A stretch of DNA of 64,000 nt from Halococcus thailandensis JCM 13552 (GCF_000336715.1 NZ_AOMF01000174.1:20723-84722), one strand, 5' to 3'; positions 7,595 through 17,207 are shown, counted from the stretch's first letter. A program made the numbers and translations. Notes: a model not told the origin generated them from the sequence alone.

Positions 7595-9058
7595 ATGACA
7601 CGGATACGAACTGCGGGAATGGTACTGGTGGTATTGCTCTCGGCGGCCGTCGGCGGCGTCGCCCTCGGCGGAACGGCGGCGGCGCTCGATCCCGGCGCGG
7701 GCGCGACCTATCCGCTGACGCCAAGCTCCGACACGCTCGGGACGTTCGTCTACGTCGTCAGACCGGGCGATTCGGTCGCTGAGAACGGCATCAAGGAGAT
7801 CACGCTCGATGCGGGTCCGGATGCCGACGTCTCCAACGTGACCGACGACGACGTGTTCATCGCGGTGCGTGGCGGCCAGCGCATCGAGATCGCCGAGAAC
7901 AACACCGACATCGTCGATGTCGCGAACATCAGTGTCTCCTCGAATCAGGCCGGCAACGAGGTTACCATCACGCTTCCGCGGCCGGTCCAGCCGCAGTTCG
8001 CCTCCGATAGCCCGAACACCGGGGCGGAGGTCGCGGTCAAGGTGGGGAACTTCACGACGCCGGATCGACCGGGCAGCCATTCGGTCAACGCGACGTTCGC
8101 CACCGCATCGGGCAGCACCGACGGACCAACGTCGGTCTCCTACTCGACGACTGCGCCGGAGCTGTCGATGGGCAACCAGAACCTCTCGCAGTTCAGCGAT
8201 CAGCAGTCGATCAACGTCTCGGCGTCGGTGCCGGGCGGCGGCTACGTCGGGCTGTTCACCACGGCCCCGAACGGCTCGCCAGGTGAGCTCGTCGGTTCGA
8301 CTGACGTCGCCACGGCCACGTCGAGCCAGCAGTACAGCATCGACGTGAGCGGCAACGTCACGGAGAGTCAACAGCTGATGGCCGTCGCGTACAGCGAGAC
8401 GAACGGTCGCTCGGCGAGCCTCCGCGAGAACCAGACGTTCGATCCGAACGACGACGAACGGCTGCGGACCAACGGCACGCTCGTGAACGCGACCGCGAAC
8501 GTCTCGACGCTCGACGTCGACGGACAAGTCGAGGCCGGCGGTGAGTACGCACAGGGCGCACGACTCTACTTCCCGCAGGGTGAACCGGAAACGAGCTACC
8601 AGGTGCAGTCGGTCGAGGACGGCGAACTCGGCTCCGCCGCGACACAGTTCCAGACGGGCGCGAACGACACGACGATCCTCGACACGAGCGATCTCTCGGA
8701 AGGGCAGTACGCGATCACGCGGATCGCCGACGACTCGCTCGTGAGCCTCGACAACGACAGCACGACCAGCGCACAGGACGATAGCATCCTCATCACTGGC
8801 CAGCAGGCGACCACACAGGCGAACACGACGAACGCGAGTGGTGCTGCGACCGATACCGGTGTCACCGCCACTGCCAGCAGCGGCGAGGGTGACGCCGCAA
8901 CCGGCGGCAACGCCAGCGGAAACGGCTCGGGTACCGCCAGCGGGAACGGCTCGGGCAACGGCAGCGGCAGCAGTTCGAGCGGCCCCGGCTTCGGCATCGC
9001 GGTGGCCGTCGTCGCGCTGCTCGGTGCGGCGCTGCTCGCGACGCGACGCAACCGCTGA
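7595..9058 (+). CDS. PGF-CTERM surface glycoprotein-like protein, copy 1
   Basis: A 487-aa secreted protein. A signal peptide (about 1-30) is followed by beta-rich extracellular repeats with many N-x-S/T sequons, a segment about 345-415 similar to haloarchaeal S-layer-like (BGTF/DUF7827-type) domains, and a Gly/Asn/Ser-rich linker. The C-terminus is GPGFGIAVAVVALLGAALL plus ATRRNR, a PGF-CTERM signal for archaeosortase A processing and lipid attachment. The ATG at 7595 is preferred over the upstream frame because it begins the signal peptide. It is the upstream copy of a tandem pair. Confidence 0.85.
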   Translation: MTRIRTAGMVLVVLLSAAVGGVALGGTAAALDPGAGATYPLTPSSDTLGTFVYVVRPGDSVAENGIKEITLDAGPDADVSNVTDDDVFIAVRGGQRIEIAENNTDIVDVANISVSSNQAGNEVTITLPRPVQPQFASDSPNTGAEVAVKVGNFTTPDRPGSHSVNATFATASGSTDGPTSVSYSTTAPELSMGNQNLSQFSDQQSINVSASVPGGGYVGLFTTAPNGSPGELVGSTDVATATSSQQYSIDVSGNVTESQQLMAVAYSETNGRSASLRENQTFDPNDDERLRTNGTLVNATANVSTLDVDGQVEAGGEYAQGARLYFPQGEPETSYQVQSVEDGELGSAATQFQTGANDTTILDTSDLSEGQYAITRIADDSLVSLDNDSTTSAQDDSILITGQQATTQANTTNASGAATDTGVTATASSGEGDAATGGNASGNGSGTASGNGSGNGSGSSSSGPGFGIAVAVVALLGAALLATRRNR

Positions 9059-9087
9059 ATCGATCGCTGCGGCATCCGTATTTTCCG

Positions 9088-9109
9088 ACTATCCTTTCGA
9101 ACTGATAGT
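9088..9109. repeat. Inverted repeat in the spacer between the two surface-protein genes
   Basis: Arms ACTATC (9088-9093) and GATAGT (9104-9109) flank a 10-nt spacer 30 bases after the stop of copy 1. It could be a terminator hairpin or an operator for copy 2. The stem is short, so this is weak. Confidence 0.35.
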
Positions 9110-9296
9110 TACAGCGTAGCACATGGACGGATCTCGATCGGTCACGGTATGTGGATACGAACCGATAGAAATGAGTATGATGGGGCTGACAGTTACGCCA
9201 ACGAAGGGAGCCGAACCGTGACCGAAACGGCTGCTATCGGCCGTTGCATCGGTCAGAGGCGGCTCTCGGAGACCAACCAATGAGGGACCCACAGCC

Positions 9297-10715
9297 ATGA
9301 CGGCGGTACGACGCAGCGCATTCATGATCACCGTAGTGCTCGTTTCGGCACTCGTCGGCGGCATCGCCGTCAGCGGGTCGGCGGCGGCGCTCGATTCCGA
9401 TACGGCGGCTCCGTACCCGCACTCGCCGGGGACGAGCGCGACCGATTTCCCCGTCTCGGTCGTCGCTCAGGGGAGCGATGCCATCACGCAGGACGGGATG
9501 AAATCGATGACGGTCGACTTCGGGGCGAGCGGCAGTTTCGACGGCAGTGTCGAGAACGTCAGTGTCGGGTCGGTCTCGGTCACCGTCGCCAGTTCGAGTA
9601 GTCAGCGGACGGTCGATCCGGCGAACGTCTCGACGTCGGACGGCCAGATCACGCTCACCTTCCAGCAGCCGGTATCGGTGAGCGCCGACGATCGCATCGT
9701 CGCCAACGTCGCGAACGTGACGACGCCGACGAGCGACGGCAGCTACTCGGTCGGCGTCTCGACGACGACGCCCTCGGGATCGACCGACGGCCCGGTGACC
9801 GACGATTATCGCATCGAGAGCGCCTCGTTGTCGTTCTCGAACCAGAGCGCCTCGCAGTTCAGCGCGAACCAGTCGGTGAACGTCTCCGGGGTCATCCCGA
9901 ACGCCGGCTACATCGGGATATTTACCGTGGCCGACAACGGCTCGCGCGGGCAGCCGGTCGGCAGTAGCCAGCCCATCGTCGCGCTGTACAACGAGCGCAA
10001 CTACACCGTCAATCTCAACGGCAACGTCAACGAGAGCCAGCAGCTCATGGCGGTTGCCTACTACGAGACCAGCGGGAGCAGCCAGTCCGAACGGCTAAAC
10101 GGCACGTTCGATCCGAACGAGGATGCGGTCGTGACGAACAACGGTCAGCCGGCGAACGCGACCGGCTACGTCACCACCGTCGACGCCGACGGCCGCGTCC
10201 AGTCGGGCAGCGAGTACGACCAGGGCGCACGGCTCTACTTCGACCAGGGCGAAGCGAGCACCGGTTATCAGCTCCGCGCGGTCGAGAACGGCAGCCCCGG
10301 GCGAACGGTGAACCAGTTCGAGACCGCCGCAAACGGTTCGGCGACGATCGATACTACTGACCTCCAGCAGGGGCAGTACGTCGTCACGCGGATCGACGAC
10401 GGCTCGGTCGTCAGTCTCGACAACGACAGCACGACAAGTGCACAGGACGACAGCATCACCATCACCGGTCAGCAGTTCACCGAATCGACCGCCGCGGCCG
10501 GCAGTGGTGGGAACAACAGTAGTGCCAACGCGAGCGGCGGCGCGAGCACGGCTGCCGGTGGCAACGATGCCGGCGGCAACAGTTCGGGCAACGCCAGCGG
10601 GAACGGCTCGGGCAACGGCAGCGGCAGCAGTTCGAGTGGTCCCGGCTTCGGCATCGCGGTGGCCGTCGTCGCGCTGCTCGGCGCGGCGCTGCTCGCGACG
10701 CGGCGCGGGCGCTAA
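9297..10715 (+). CDS. PGF-CTERM surface glycoprotein-like protein, copy 2
   Basis: A 472-aa paralogue of the preceding gene with the same order: signal peptide (about 1-32), Thr/Ser/Asn-rich beta domains with many sequons, the BGTF-like region (about 310-385), a Gly/Ser/Asn linker and the PGF-CTERM tail GPGFGIAVAVVALLGAALL plus ATRRGR. The last roughly 110 coding bases are nearly identical to copy 1, while the N-terminal halves have diverged. It is probably a wall or S-layer-associated protein and a natural acceptor for the glycans made by the surrounding genes. Confidence 0.85.
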   Translation: MTAVRRSAFMITVVLVSALVGGIAVSGSAAALDSDTAAPYPHSPGTSATDFPVSVVAQGSDAITQDGMKSMTVDFGASGSFDGSVENVSVGSVSVTVASSSSQRTVDPANVSTSDGQITLTFQQPVSVSADDRIVANVANVTTPTSDGSYSVGVSTTTPSGSTDGPVTDDYRIESASLSFSNQSASQFSANQSVNVSGVIPNAGYIGIFTVADNGSRGQPVGSSQPIVALYNERNYTVNLNGNVNESQQLMAVAYYETSGSSQSERLNGTFDPNEDAVVTNNGQPANATGYVTTVDADGRVQSGSEYDQGARLYFDQGEASTGYQLRAVENGSPGRTVNQFETAANGSATIDTTDLQQGQYVVTRIDDGSVVSLDNDSTTSAQDDSITITGQQFTESTAAAGSGGNNSSANASGGASTAAGGNDAGGNSSGNASGNGSGNGSGSSSSGPGFGIAVAVVALLGAALLATRRGR

Positions 10716-10778
10716 CCGACTCGCCGTTTCGATCGGCTTCCGACGAACGGATTTGTCTCGACCGACTCCGATCGGGTG

Positions 10779-11981
10779 ATGACAGCATCGCAACGCCGAT
10801 CGACGGGGCTCACGGGCGAACTGCTCGGGAAGACGCTGGGCTACGCCCGCGAACGCGACTACACCGGCTGGGACTACGGTGACGGGATGAGCAGCCGGCT
10901 GTTGCAGGCGCTCCCCGTCGACAACAAGTGGGTGAACATCGCGGTTCAGGAGACGATCAAGCGCGCGCCGATCAACGTGCGACCGCTCTTTCTCGTCGAA
11001 CAGCGCCGCAACTACAAGGGGACGGCCATGTTCACGATGGCGAACCTCGCGGCCCACGAACTGGAACTCGGCGAGGGCAGCGGCGTCGACTACGGGCGCG
11101 AGGCGCACGATCTCGCCGAGTGGCTCGTCGAAGAGCGGACGCCGGGCTATGCGGGTTTCTGTGGTGCCCATCGCCACGAAATCCAGCATCTCGACATCAA
11201 GGGACTACCCTCCTACCCCGACATGGTTTCGACGGCGTACGCGGTGCGAGCGCTGCTCGCGGCCCACGACGCCGGGCTCGATACTGGCGAGGCCGACTAC
11301 GCCGAGACCGTGCGTTCGGTCGCCGACTTCATCGACGAGGATCTCGAATACGAGGAGATCGACGATGGCGCGCGGATGAAGTACGTTCCGGCGTGGTCGT
11401 CCGACCACTACACGCTCAACGCGGTCGCGCTCGGCGGCGTGACGCTGCTCGAACTCGGCGCGCGCTTCGGCGGCGACCATCGCGAACGCGGCGAGAAACT
11501 GCTCGATTACGTCGTCTCGTGCCAGCGGCCCGAGGGCGGCTGGATGTACCGCGATCCGCCGTCGGCGTCGCATCTCTCGATGGACAACCATCACAACGGG
11601 TTCATCATCGAATCGCTGCTGCGCCACCGCGAACTCACCGGTGCCGACAGATATGCCGGCGTGCTCGACGATGCGCTCGCGTTCTACCGTGAAGAGCTGT
11701 TCACGGACGACGGTGCGCCGAACTGGGACGAATCGAACAGCTATCCGCGGGACATCAACGCCGCCGCGCAGGGGATCATCGTCTTCAGTCGTGCCGGCGA
11801 GTTCGCGGCCGCCGAACGGATCATCGACTGGGTGCTCGGTACGCTGTACGCCGGCGACGGGAAGTTCCGCTTCCGGCGCGAGCGCTTTTTCACCAGGCGC
11901 GTCACGCTGATGCGGTGGTGTGAGGCGTCGATGGCGTACGCGCTGGCGACCTATCTCGATCAGCGCACGTCGTCAGCCTGA
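10779..11981 (+). CDS. Alpha/alpha-toroid-like glycan-locus protein, paralogue A
   Basis: A 400-aa soluble, helix-rich protein of a haloarchaeal family that is sometimes mislabelled as an ABC permease; it has no membrane helices. Shared family blocks are ARERDYTGWDYGDG near the N-terminus, PINVRP, RRNYKG, CQRPEGGWMYRD (a QW-like turn as in terpene-cyclase and glycosidase toroids), DNHHNGFIIESL and SYPRDINAAAQG. These suggest an (alpha/alpha)6 barrel, possibly acting on uronic-acid glycans, but the function is unknown. GTG at 10776 immediately precedes the chosen ATG. Paralogue B is at 15657. Confidence 0.7.
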   Translation: MTASQRRSTGLTGELLGKTLGYARERDYTGWDYGDGMSSRLLQALPVDNKWVNIAVQETIKRAPINVRPLFLVEQRRNYKGTAMFTMANLAAHELELGEGSGVDYGREAHDLAEWLVEERTPGYAGFCGAHRHEIQHLDIKGLPSYPDMVSTAYAVRALLAAHDAGLDTGEADYAETVRSVADFIDEDLEYEEIDDGARMKYVPAWSSDHYTLNAVALGGVTLLELGARFGGDHRERGEKLLDYVVSCQRPEGGWMYRDPPSASHLSMDNHHNGFIIESLLRHRELTGADRYAGVLDDALAFYREELFTDDGAPNWDESNSYPRDINAAAQGIIVFSRAGEFAAAERIIDWVLGTLYAGDGKFRFRRERFFTRRVTLMRWCEASMAYALATYLDQRTSSA

Positions 11982-12176
11982 GCCGAACGTGCGTCCGAGC
12001 CGGAACGGGGCCGGTCGGTTTCGACAGGTTTGATAAGCTTGCTGGAGAAGGAGGGGTAATGATGCCGCCGCTTTGTGTATGGCCACCGTCAGAGAGAGGG
12101 GCGGTGCTGTGAGCGACGAACCCACGATCGGTGGGTCGCCCTGCGGTTTGGGTGTACCGAACGGGGAGGGGTGTCG

Positions 12177-13295
12177 ATGACCGACGGGACGACCGTGACA
12201 ATCGTGCTCGGCACGCGCCCGGAGATCATCAAGCTCGCGCCCGTCATCGACGCCTGCGAGGAACGGGAGATCGCCTACAGCGTCGTCCACACCGGCCAGC
12301 ACTACTCCGAGGAGCTGGACACCGTCTTCTTCGACCAGCTCGAACTGCCCGCACCCGACCACAACCTCGGCGTCGGGTCGGGCACCCAGAGTGAACAGAC
12401 CGGCGCGATGATCCAGGAGATCGAGGCGGTGCTGCTCGACGAACAGCCCGAACTGGTGCTCGTTCAGGGCGATACGAACTCCGTTCTCGCGGGGGCGATC
12501 GCGGCGGGCAAACTCGACTGCGAGGTCGGCCACGTCGAGGCCGGCCTGCGGAGTTTCGACCGGACGATGCCCGAGGAGGTGAATCGCGTGCTCGCCGACC
12601 ACGCCGCCGACTACCGCTTCGCGCCGACCGAACAGGCTGCCGGCTATCTCCGCGAGGAGGGGATCGCCGACGACGCGATCCACGTGACCGGCAACACGAT
12701 CGTCGATGCGGTGATGGGCTATCGCGATCTCGCGGCCGCAAAGAGCGACGTTCTCGACGAGCTCGATCTCGATGCCGGCGATTTCTGTCTTCTGACTGCG
12801 CATCGCGCCGAAAACGTCGACGACCGCGAGCGCTTTTCGAGCCTGCTCGACGGCGTGGCCCGATTCGCCAGCGAATCCGATCTCGACGTCGTCTATCCGG
12901 TCCATCCGCGAGCAAACGAGCGCCTCGCGGCGTTCGATCTCACGATGCCCGACGAGATCACGCCGATCGACTCACAGGATTTCCTCGATTTCCTCCGGCT
13001 CGAAAGCACGGCGACGCTCGTGCTCACCGATTCCGGCGGCGTTCAGGAGGAGACGTGCATTCTTGGCACGCCCTGCGTCACCCTCCGCGACAACACCGAA
13101 CGACCGGAGACGGTCGACGTGGGGGCGAACCGTATCGTCGGCGTCGATGCCGACGGGATCGTCACCGGGGCGCGCGAGGCGCTCGCCGAGCAGAACGGCT
13201 GGGAGAACCCCTTCGGCGACGGCCACAGCGCCGAGCGCATCCTGAACATCGCCGGACTCGGCTCCGCCGCCTCGGTCGGGGAGGTGCACGGATGA
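12177..13295 (+). CDS. wecB: UDP-N-acetylglucosamine 2-epimerase (non-hydrolysing)
   Basis: A 372-aa WecB/MnaA. It interconverts UDP-GlcNAc and UDP-ManNAc. Motifs: GTRPEIIKLAPVI at the N-terminus, VVHTGQHYS, VQGDTNS, GHVEAGLRS and TDSGGVQEET near the C-terminus, all diagnostic. The ATG at 12177 has a strong purine-rich Shine-Dalgarno (GGGGAGGGG) eight bases upstream, which fixes the start. It is the first gene of a run of four linked by ATGA stop/start overlaps, and makes the substrate for WecC. Confidence 0.93.
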   Translation: MTDGTTVTIVLGTRPEIIKLAPVIDACEEREIAYSVVHTGQHYSEELDTVFFDQLELPAPDHNLGVGSGTQSEQTGAMIQEIEAVLLDEQPELVLVQGDTNSVLAGAIAAGKLDCEVGHVEAGLRSFDRTMPEEVNRVLADHAADYRFAPTEQAAGYLREEGIADDAIHVTGNTIVDAVMGYRDLAAAKSDVLDELDLDAGDFCLLTAHRAENVDDRERFSSLLDGVARFASESDLDVVYPVHPRANERLAAFDLTMPDEITPIDSQDFLDFLRLESTATLVLTDSGGVQEETCILGTPCVTLRDNTERPETVDVGANRIVGVDADGIVTGAREALAEQNGWENPFGDGHSAERILNIAGLGSAASVGEVHG

Positions 13296-14563
13296 GCTCG
13301 GTCTGCGTGCACGGACTCGGCTACATCGGCCTGCCGACGGCTGCGATGCTCGCCGACAACGGCCACGACGTCACGGGCTACGACGTCGATACTGACCTGA
13401 TCGACCGGCTCGATCGCGGTGAGGTGCCCGTCGACGAACCGGGGCTCGACGAGTTCGTCACGGACGCGCTCGCGGACGGGCTGTCTGTCTCCTACGACGT
13501 ACCGGCGGCCGACTACCACCTCGTCTGCGTGCCGACGCCGCTCGACGGCGATCGGGCCGATCTCGCGTACGTCGAGAGCGCCGCCGAGACCGTCGCCGAG
13601 GTGCTCCGGGCGGGCGACACGGTGATCCTCGAATCCACCGTCCCGCCGGGGACCACGGTCGAAACGGTCGCGCCGATCCTCGAACGCTCCGGCCACTCCG
13701 TCGGCGAGTTCTCGCTCGCGTACTCGCCCGAGACCGTGCTACCGGGCAACGTCATCGCGGAGCTGCGCGCGAACGACCGCGCGGTCGGCGGCATCGACGA
13801 GCGATCGGTCGAGCGCGCGGCGGCGCTGTACGGCTCGTTCATCGAGGGCGATCTCCGAACGACGGCGAACCCGACGCTCGCCGAGTTCGTCAAACTCATC
13901 CAGAACACGTATCGCGACGTGAACATCGCGCTGGCGAACGAGCTGGCGATGATCGCGGCCGACTACGAGCTCGACGCGCGTGAGGCGATCTCGCTCGCGA
14001 ACCACCATCCGCGGGTCGATCTCCACCAGCCCGGTCCCGGCGTGGGCGGTCACTGCATCCCCATCGATCCGCTCTTCTTGGGACAGGGTTCGGAGAACCT
14101 CGACCTCATCGAGCGGGCCCGTGAGATCAACGACGGGATGGCCGAATACGTCACCGATCTGCTCGACGACGAACTCGACTCGCTCGCGGAGTCGTCGGTG
14201 GCGATCCTGGGCGTCGCCTACAAGGGCAACGTCGCCGACGCACGCGAGAGCCCCGGGCTGCGCCTCGCCGAGGTGCTCCAGGCCCGGACACAGGTGGCGG
14301 GAGCCGCCGGAGCGGGTACGGCGGGCGTCGACGTTCGCCTGCACGATCCGTACGTCACCGATCAGCGGTTCGCGCTCGCTCCCTTCGACGAGGCGCTCGC
14401 AGGGGCCGACGCGATCGTCGTCGCGACCGACCACGACGAGTACGCCGCGCTCGATCCCGACGACGTCGCGGCGCGGCTCGCGGGGAACGTCGTCGTGGAC
14501 GCGAAGGGACTGCTCGACAGGGATCGATGGGAAGCGGCCGGACTGCGGGTCGTCCGGCTATGA
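13292..14563 (+). CDS. wecC: UDP-N-acetyl-D-mannosaminuronate dehydrogenase
   Basis: A 423-aa nucleotide-sugar dehydrogenase. It has an N-terminal Rossmann motif GLGYIGLPTA, a middle-domain motif TVPPGTTVET, FVKLIQNTYRD, the catalytic Cys in GVGGHCIPIDP and a C-terminal domain with GVAYKGNVADARESP. It oxidises the C6 of a UDP-sugar to a uronic acid with two NAD+. Pairing with wecB, with which it shares an ATGA overlap, points to UDP-ManNAc as substrate rather than UDP-glucose. Confidence 0.9.
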   Translation: MSSVCVHGLGYIGLPTAAMLADNGHDVTGYDVDTDLIDRLDRGEVPVDEPGLDEFVTDALADGLSVSYDVPAADYHLVCVPTPLDGDRADLAYVESAAETVAEVLRAGDTVILESTVPPGTTVETVAPILERSGHSVGEFSLAYSPETVLPGNVIAELRANDRAVGGIDERSVERAAALYGSFIEGDLRTTANPTLAEFVKLIQNTYRDVNIALANELAMIAADYELDAREAISLANHHPRVDLHQPGPGVGGHCIPIDPLFLGQGSENLDLIERAREINDGMAEYVTDLLDDELDSLAESSVAILGVAYKGNVADARESPGLRLAEVLQARTQVAGAAGAGTAGVDVRLHDPYVTDQRFALAPFDEALAGADAIVVATDHDEYAALDPDDVAARLAGNVVVDAKGLLDRDRWEAAGLRVVRL

Positions 14564-15660
14564 ACGGCCACGGAGCGCGCGCCGAACACGCGCCAGCCAC
14601 GCGAACGCGGCCGATTCGAGCGTGGATCGATCTCGTGAGTCCCTCGCATCCGTTCTTCTTCGCGGCGTTGGCCGAGGGGCTCGACGACGTGGCGGTGGCG
14701 ACGACGGTGCGCGAGAAGACCGAGACCGTCTCGCTCGCCCGCGAGGTCGGCTTCACTCATCGCGTCGTAGGCCGTGATTTCGACAACTCGCTGGTACGGA
14801 AAGTGGGTATTCCGCTCCGGACGGCCCAATTGGCCCTCGAAGCACCCGATGGCGACGTTTCGCTCTCCTCGCGCAACGCGATGTGCGTTCTCGCCTCGAA
14901 GCTCCGGGGCATCCCTTCGATCCACTTCACGGACAACGACATCACCGCCCACATCGACGGACTCTGGGTCGAGGAGCTCTACAACCGCTTCGAGGCCGCC
15001 GCGACGCACAACGTCGTCCCGGCGGCGTTCGCGACCGAGGAGCTGACGCGCTGGGGGGCCGACGAGAGCGCGATCCACACCTACGACGGCTACAAGGAGG
15101 ACGTCTACGTCGCGAACTTCGATCCCGATCCGGAGTTCCCGGAGCGGCTGCCGTTCGCGAGCGGCGAGTATATCGTCGTCCGTCCGGAGGCACTGACGGC
15201 GGCGTACGTCGACGCCGACTCGATCGTCCCCGAACTGCTCGCGGCGGCCGCCGAGCGCGACATCGGTGTCGTCTACCTCCCGCGCGGGCGTGGCGACGAG
15301 GTTCATGCACGCGACTACGCGGACGACGACGTGTTCGTCCCCGACGGAGCGGTCAACGGGCTCCAGCTCGCGTGGCACGCTCGCTGTGTGCTCACGGGCT
15401 CGGGCACGATGTCGCGCGAGGCGGCCTGTATGGAGAAACCCGCCGTCTCTTTCTTCCCGAACACGCTGCTGTCGGTCGATCAGGAGCTCGTCGCCGACGG
15501 GCGCATCTTCCACTCGCGGGACGCGGACGCGATCATCGATCACATCACTGGGCTCGACGAGAGCGACGTCGCCCCCGACCGTGATCGGGCGCGCGCGGTG
15601 CGCGACGAGGTCGTCGCACTGACGAACGAACTGCTGCAGTCGTGCTGTGGGGAACGATGA
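14560..15660 (+). CDS. DUF354 family glycosyltransferase-like protein
   Basis: A 366-aa GT-B-like protein (RAWIDLVSPSHPFFFAALAEGL at the N-terminus, HFTDNDI in the first domain, LTGSGTMSREAACMEKPAV in the second). It starts inside the wecC stop codon (ATGA) and ends with an ATGA overlap into the toroid gene, so its product should be made in step with both. A likely role is transfer or priming with the ManNAc-uronate made by WecB/WecC. It is related to, but clearly diverged from, the DUF354 protein at 6345-7451. Confidence 0.75.
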   Translation: MNGHGARAEHAPATRTRPIRAWIDLVSPSHPFFFAALAEGLDDVAVATTVREKTETVSLAREVGFTHRVVGRDFDNSLVRKVGIPLRTAQLALEAPDGDVSLSSRNAMCVLASKLRGIPSIHFTDNDITAHIDGLWVEELYNRFEAAATHNVVPAAFATEELTRWGADESAIHTYDGYKEDVYVANFDPDPEFPERLPFASGEYIVVRPEALTAAYVDADSIVPELLAAAAERDIGVVYLPRGRGDEVHARDYADDDVFVPDGAVNGLQLAWHARCVLTGSGTMSREAACMEKPAVSFFPNTLLSVDQELVADGRIFHSRDADAIIDHITGLDESDVAPDRDRARAVRDEVVALTNELLQSCCGER

Positions 15661-16835
15661 ACGACGATCCCTTCGTGCCGGCGAACGCGTTGACACGTGC
15701 GCTGGAGTGGGCGCGCGAGCGCGACTACGCTGGCTGGGACCCCTACGACGGGTTGAACAGCCCGTACGCGAAGCCGTTCAAACGGAACTGGTTCACCCGT
15801 CTCGCCTGGACGCACGCGGTGAGTCGGTTCCCGATCAATCTTCGGCCGGCGCTGTCGATCCCCGAAGAGCGCAACCCGAAGGGGATCGCGCTGTTCGTCC
15901 TTTCCTATCTCCATCGCTACGAGGCGACGGGCGAAGAAGCGGATCTAGAGGAGGCCGAGCGGCTGCTCGACTGGCTGCGCGAGTATCAGTCACGCGCGTT
16001 CGACGAGCCCTGTTGGGGCTACAACTTCGACTGGCAGAACGCGCGGAAGTTCTACCTGCCGGCCTACCGACCGTCGGTCGTCGTGACGGTCTTTTGTGCC
16101 CAGGCGTTCGTCGCCCACCACCGGATCACGGGCGACGAAGAGTCGCTGGCGATCGCCGAGGGTGCCTGCGAGTTCATCCGCAACGAGATCAACACCCGCG
16201 AGGTCGCCGGCCACGAGGCCTACACCTACACCACCGACGATTCGTTCGTCGTGATCAACGTCAACGCCCTCGCCGTGCGGCTGTTCGCCCTGGTCGCGGC
16301 CGAAAACGGCGACGACGCGCTCATGGAGCGCGCGGACGAGCTCGTCCGCTTCGTGCTCTCGGCACAGGAAGAGAGCGGCGCGTGGCACTACTCGATGCCC
16401 GCCGACCGCTCGCACATCAGTCACGACAACTTCCATACGGGGTTCGTGCTCGAATCGATCCGGGAGTATCTCGATGCGGGCGGCGACGTCGCCGGCGCGG
16501 CGGCGAGCTACGAGCGCGGGCTCACGTTCTATCGCGAACACCTCTTCGAGGCCGACGGTGCGCCGAAGTTCGAACACGATCAGAGCTATCCCCACGACGC
16601 CCACGCGGCCGCCCAGTCGATCCGGACGTTCGTTCGCGACGGCCGACCGGAGAGCGTCGAACTCGCCGAGCAGGTGCTCGACTGGAGTCTCGACGAACTG
16701 TTCGACGAGACGGGCTACTTCTACCGCCTGCGCGGACGGTTCATCGACGACGAAACGCCGTACATCCGCTGGAGCCAGGCCTGGATGTGCTTCGCGCTCG
16801 CCTCGGCGGTGCGCCAGCGCGCCGACCGCTCCTGA
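15657..16835 (+). CDS. Alpha/alpha-toroid-like glycan-locus protein, paralogue B
   Basis: A 392-aa relative of the protein at 10779. It shares ARERDYAGWDPYDG, PINLRP, ERNPKG, an AQEESGAWHYSMP QW-like block, DNFHTGFVLESI, SYPHDAHAAAQS and WSQAWMCFALASA. The common core DNxHxGFxxES may contain catalytic or substrate-binding residues. No signal peptide or membrane helix is seen, so it acts in the cytoplasm. Translation is coupled (ATGA) to the DUF354 gene. Function unknown; candidates are an epimerase, lyase or hydrolase acting on uronate-containing glycan. Confidence 0.75.
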   Translation: MNDDPFVPANALTRALEWARERDYAGWDPYDGLNSPYAKPFKRNWFTRLAWTHAVSRFPINLRPALSIPEERNPKGIALFVLSYLHRYEATGEEADLEEAERLLDWLREYQSRAFDEPCWGYNFDWQNARKFYLPAYRPSVVVTVFCAQAFVAHHRITGDEESLAIAEGACEFIRNEINTREVAGHEAYTYTTDDSFVVINVNALAVRLFALVAAENGDDALMERADELVRFVLSAQEESGAWHYSMPADRSHISHDNFHTGFVLESIREYLDAGGDVAGAAASYERGLTFYREHLFEADGAPKFEHDQSYPHDAHAAAQSIRTFVRDGRPESVELAEQVLDWSLDELFDETGYFYRLRGRFIDDETPYIRWSQAWMCFALASAVRQRADRS

Positions 16836-16873
16836 CGACGGTTCGCGGTGGGCGATCGCCGATCCGCGAACGG

Positions 16874-17207
16874 ATGTCTCTGAATACTGACGAGAGATTC
16901 GTCCCCGATGCGAGCGGCTCACGGGGCGAAGACTCGCTGTTCGCCGTTGCGCTGCTCGAAGCGATGGCGTGCGGGCTCGTCCCTGTCGTTCCCGCGGTCG
17001 GCAACGTTTGCGACGCCGTGACCGACGGCGAGAGCGGGATCGTCCTCGACGAGCGGACGGCCGACGTTCGCGACCGCGATCGGTCGGCTCGACGACGACA
17101 TCTCCGAGCGGCTGTCGGCAGCCGCGCCAGCCGTCAGCGACCGATTTTCGGCCGAACACGCCGCCGAGGATCGGGCGGCGGTGTTGCAGACGCTGCGGGC
17201 GTCGTGA
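16874..17207 (+). pseudogene. Truncated, frameshifted GT4 glycosyltransferase remnant
   Basis: Only the C-terminal part of a family 4 glycosyltransferase remains. Frame 2 encodes the nucleotide-sugar binding segment with the E-x7-E-like stretch (DSLFAVALLEAMACGLVPVV, then DGESGIVL). At about 17070 the reading switches by one base to a frame giving TAIGRLDDDISERLSAAA... through QTLRAS and TGA at 17205-17207. The N-terminal domain is missing. It fills most of the 421 bases between the toroid gene and the beta-propeller gene and is evidence of decay in the operon. Confidence 0.8.
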
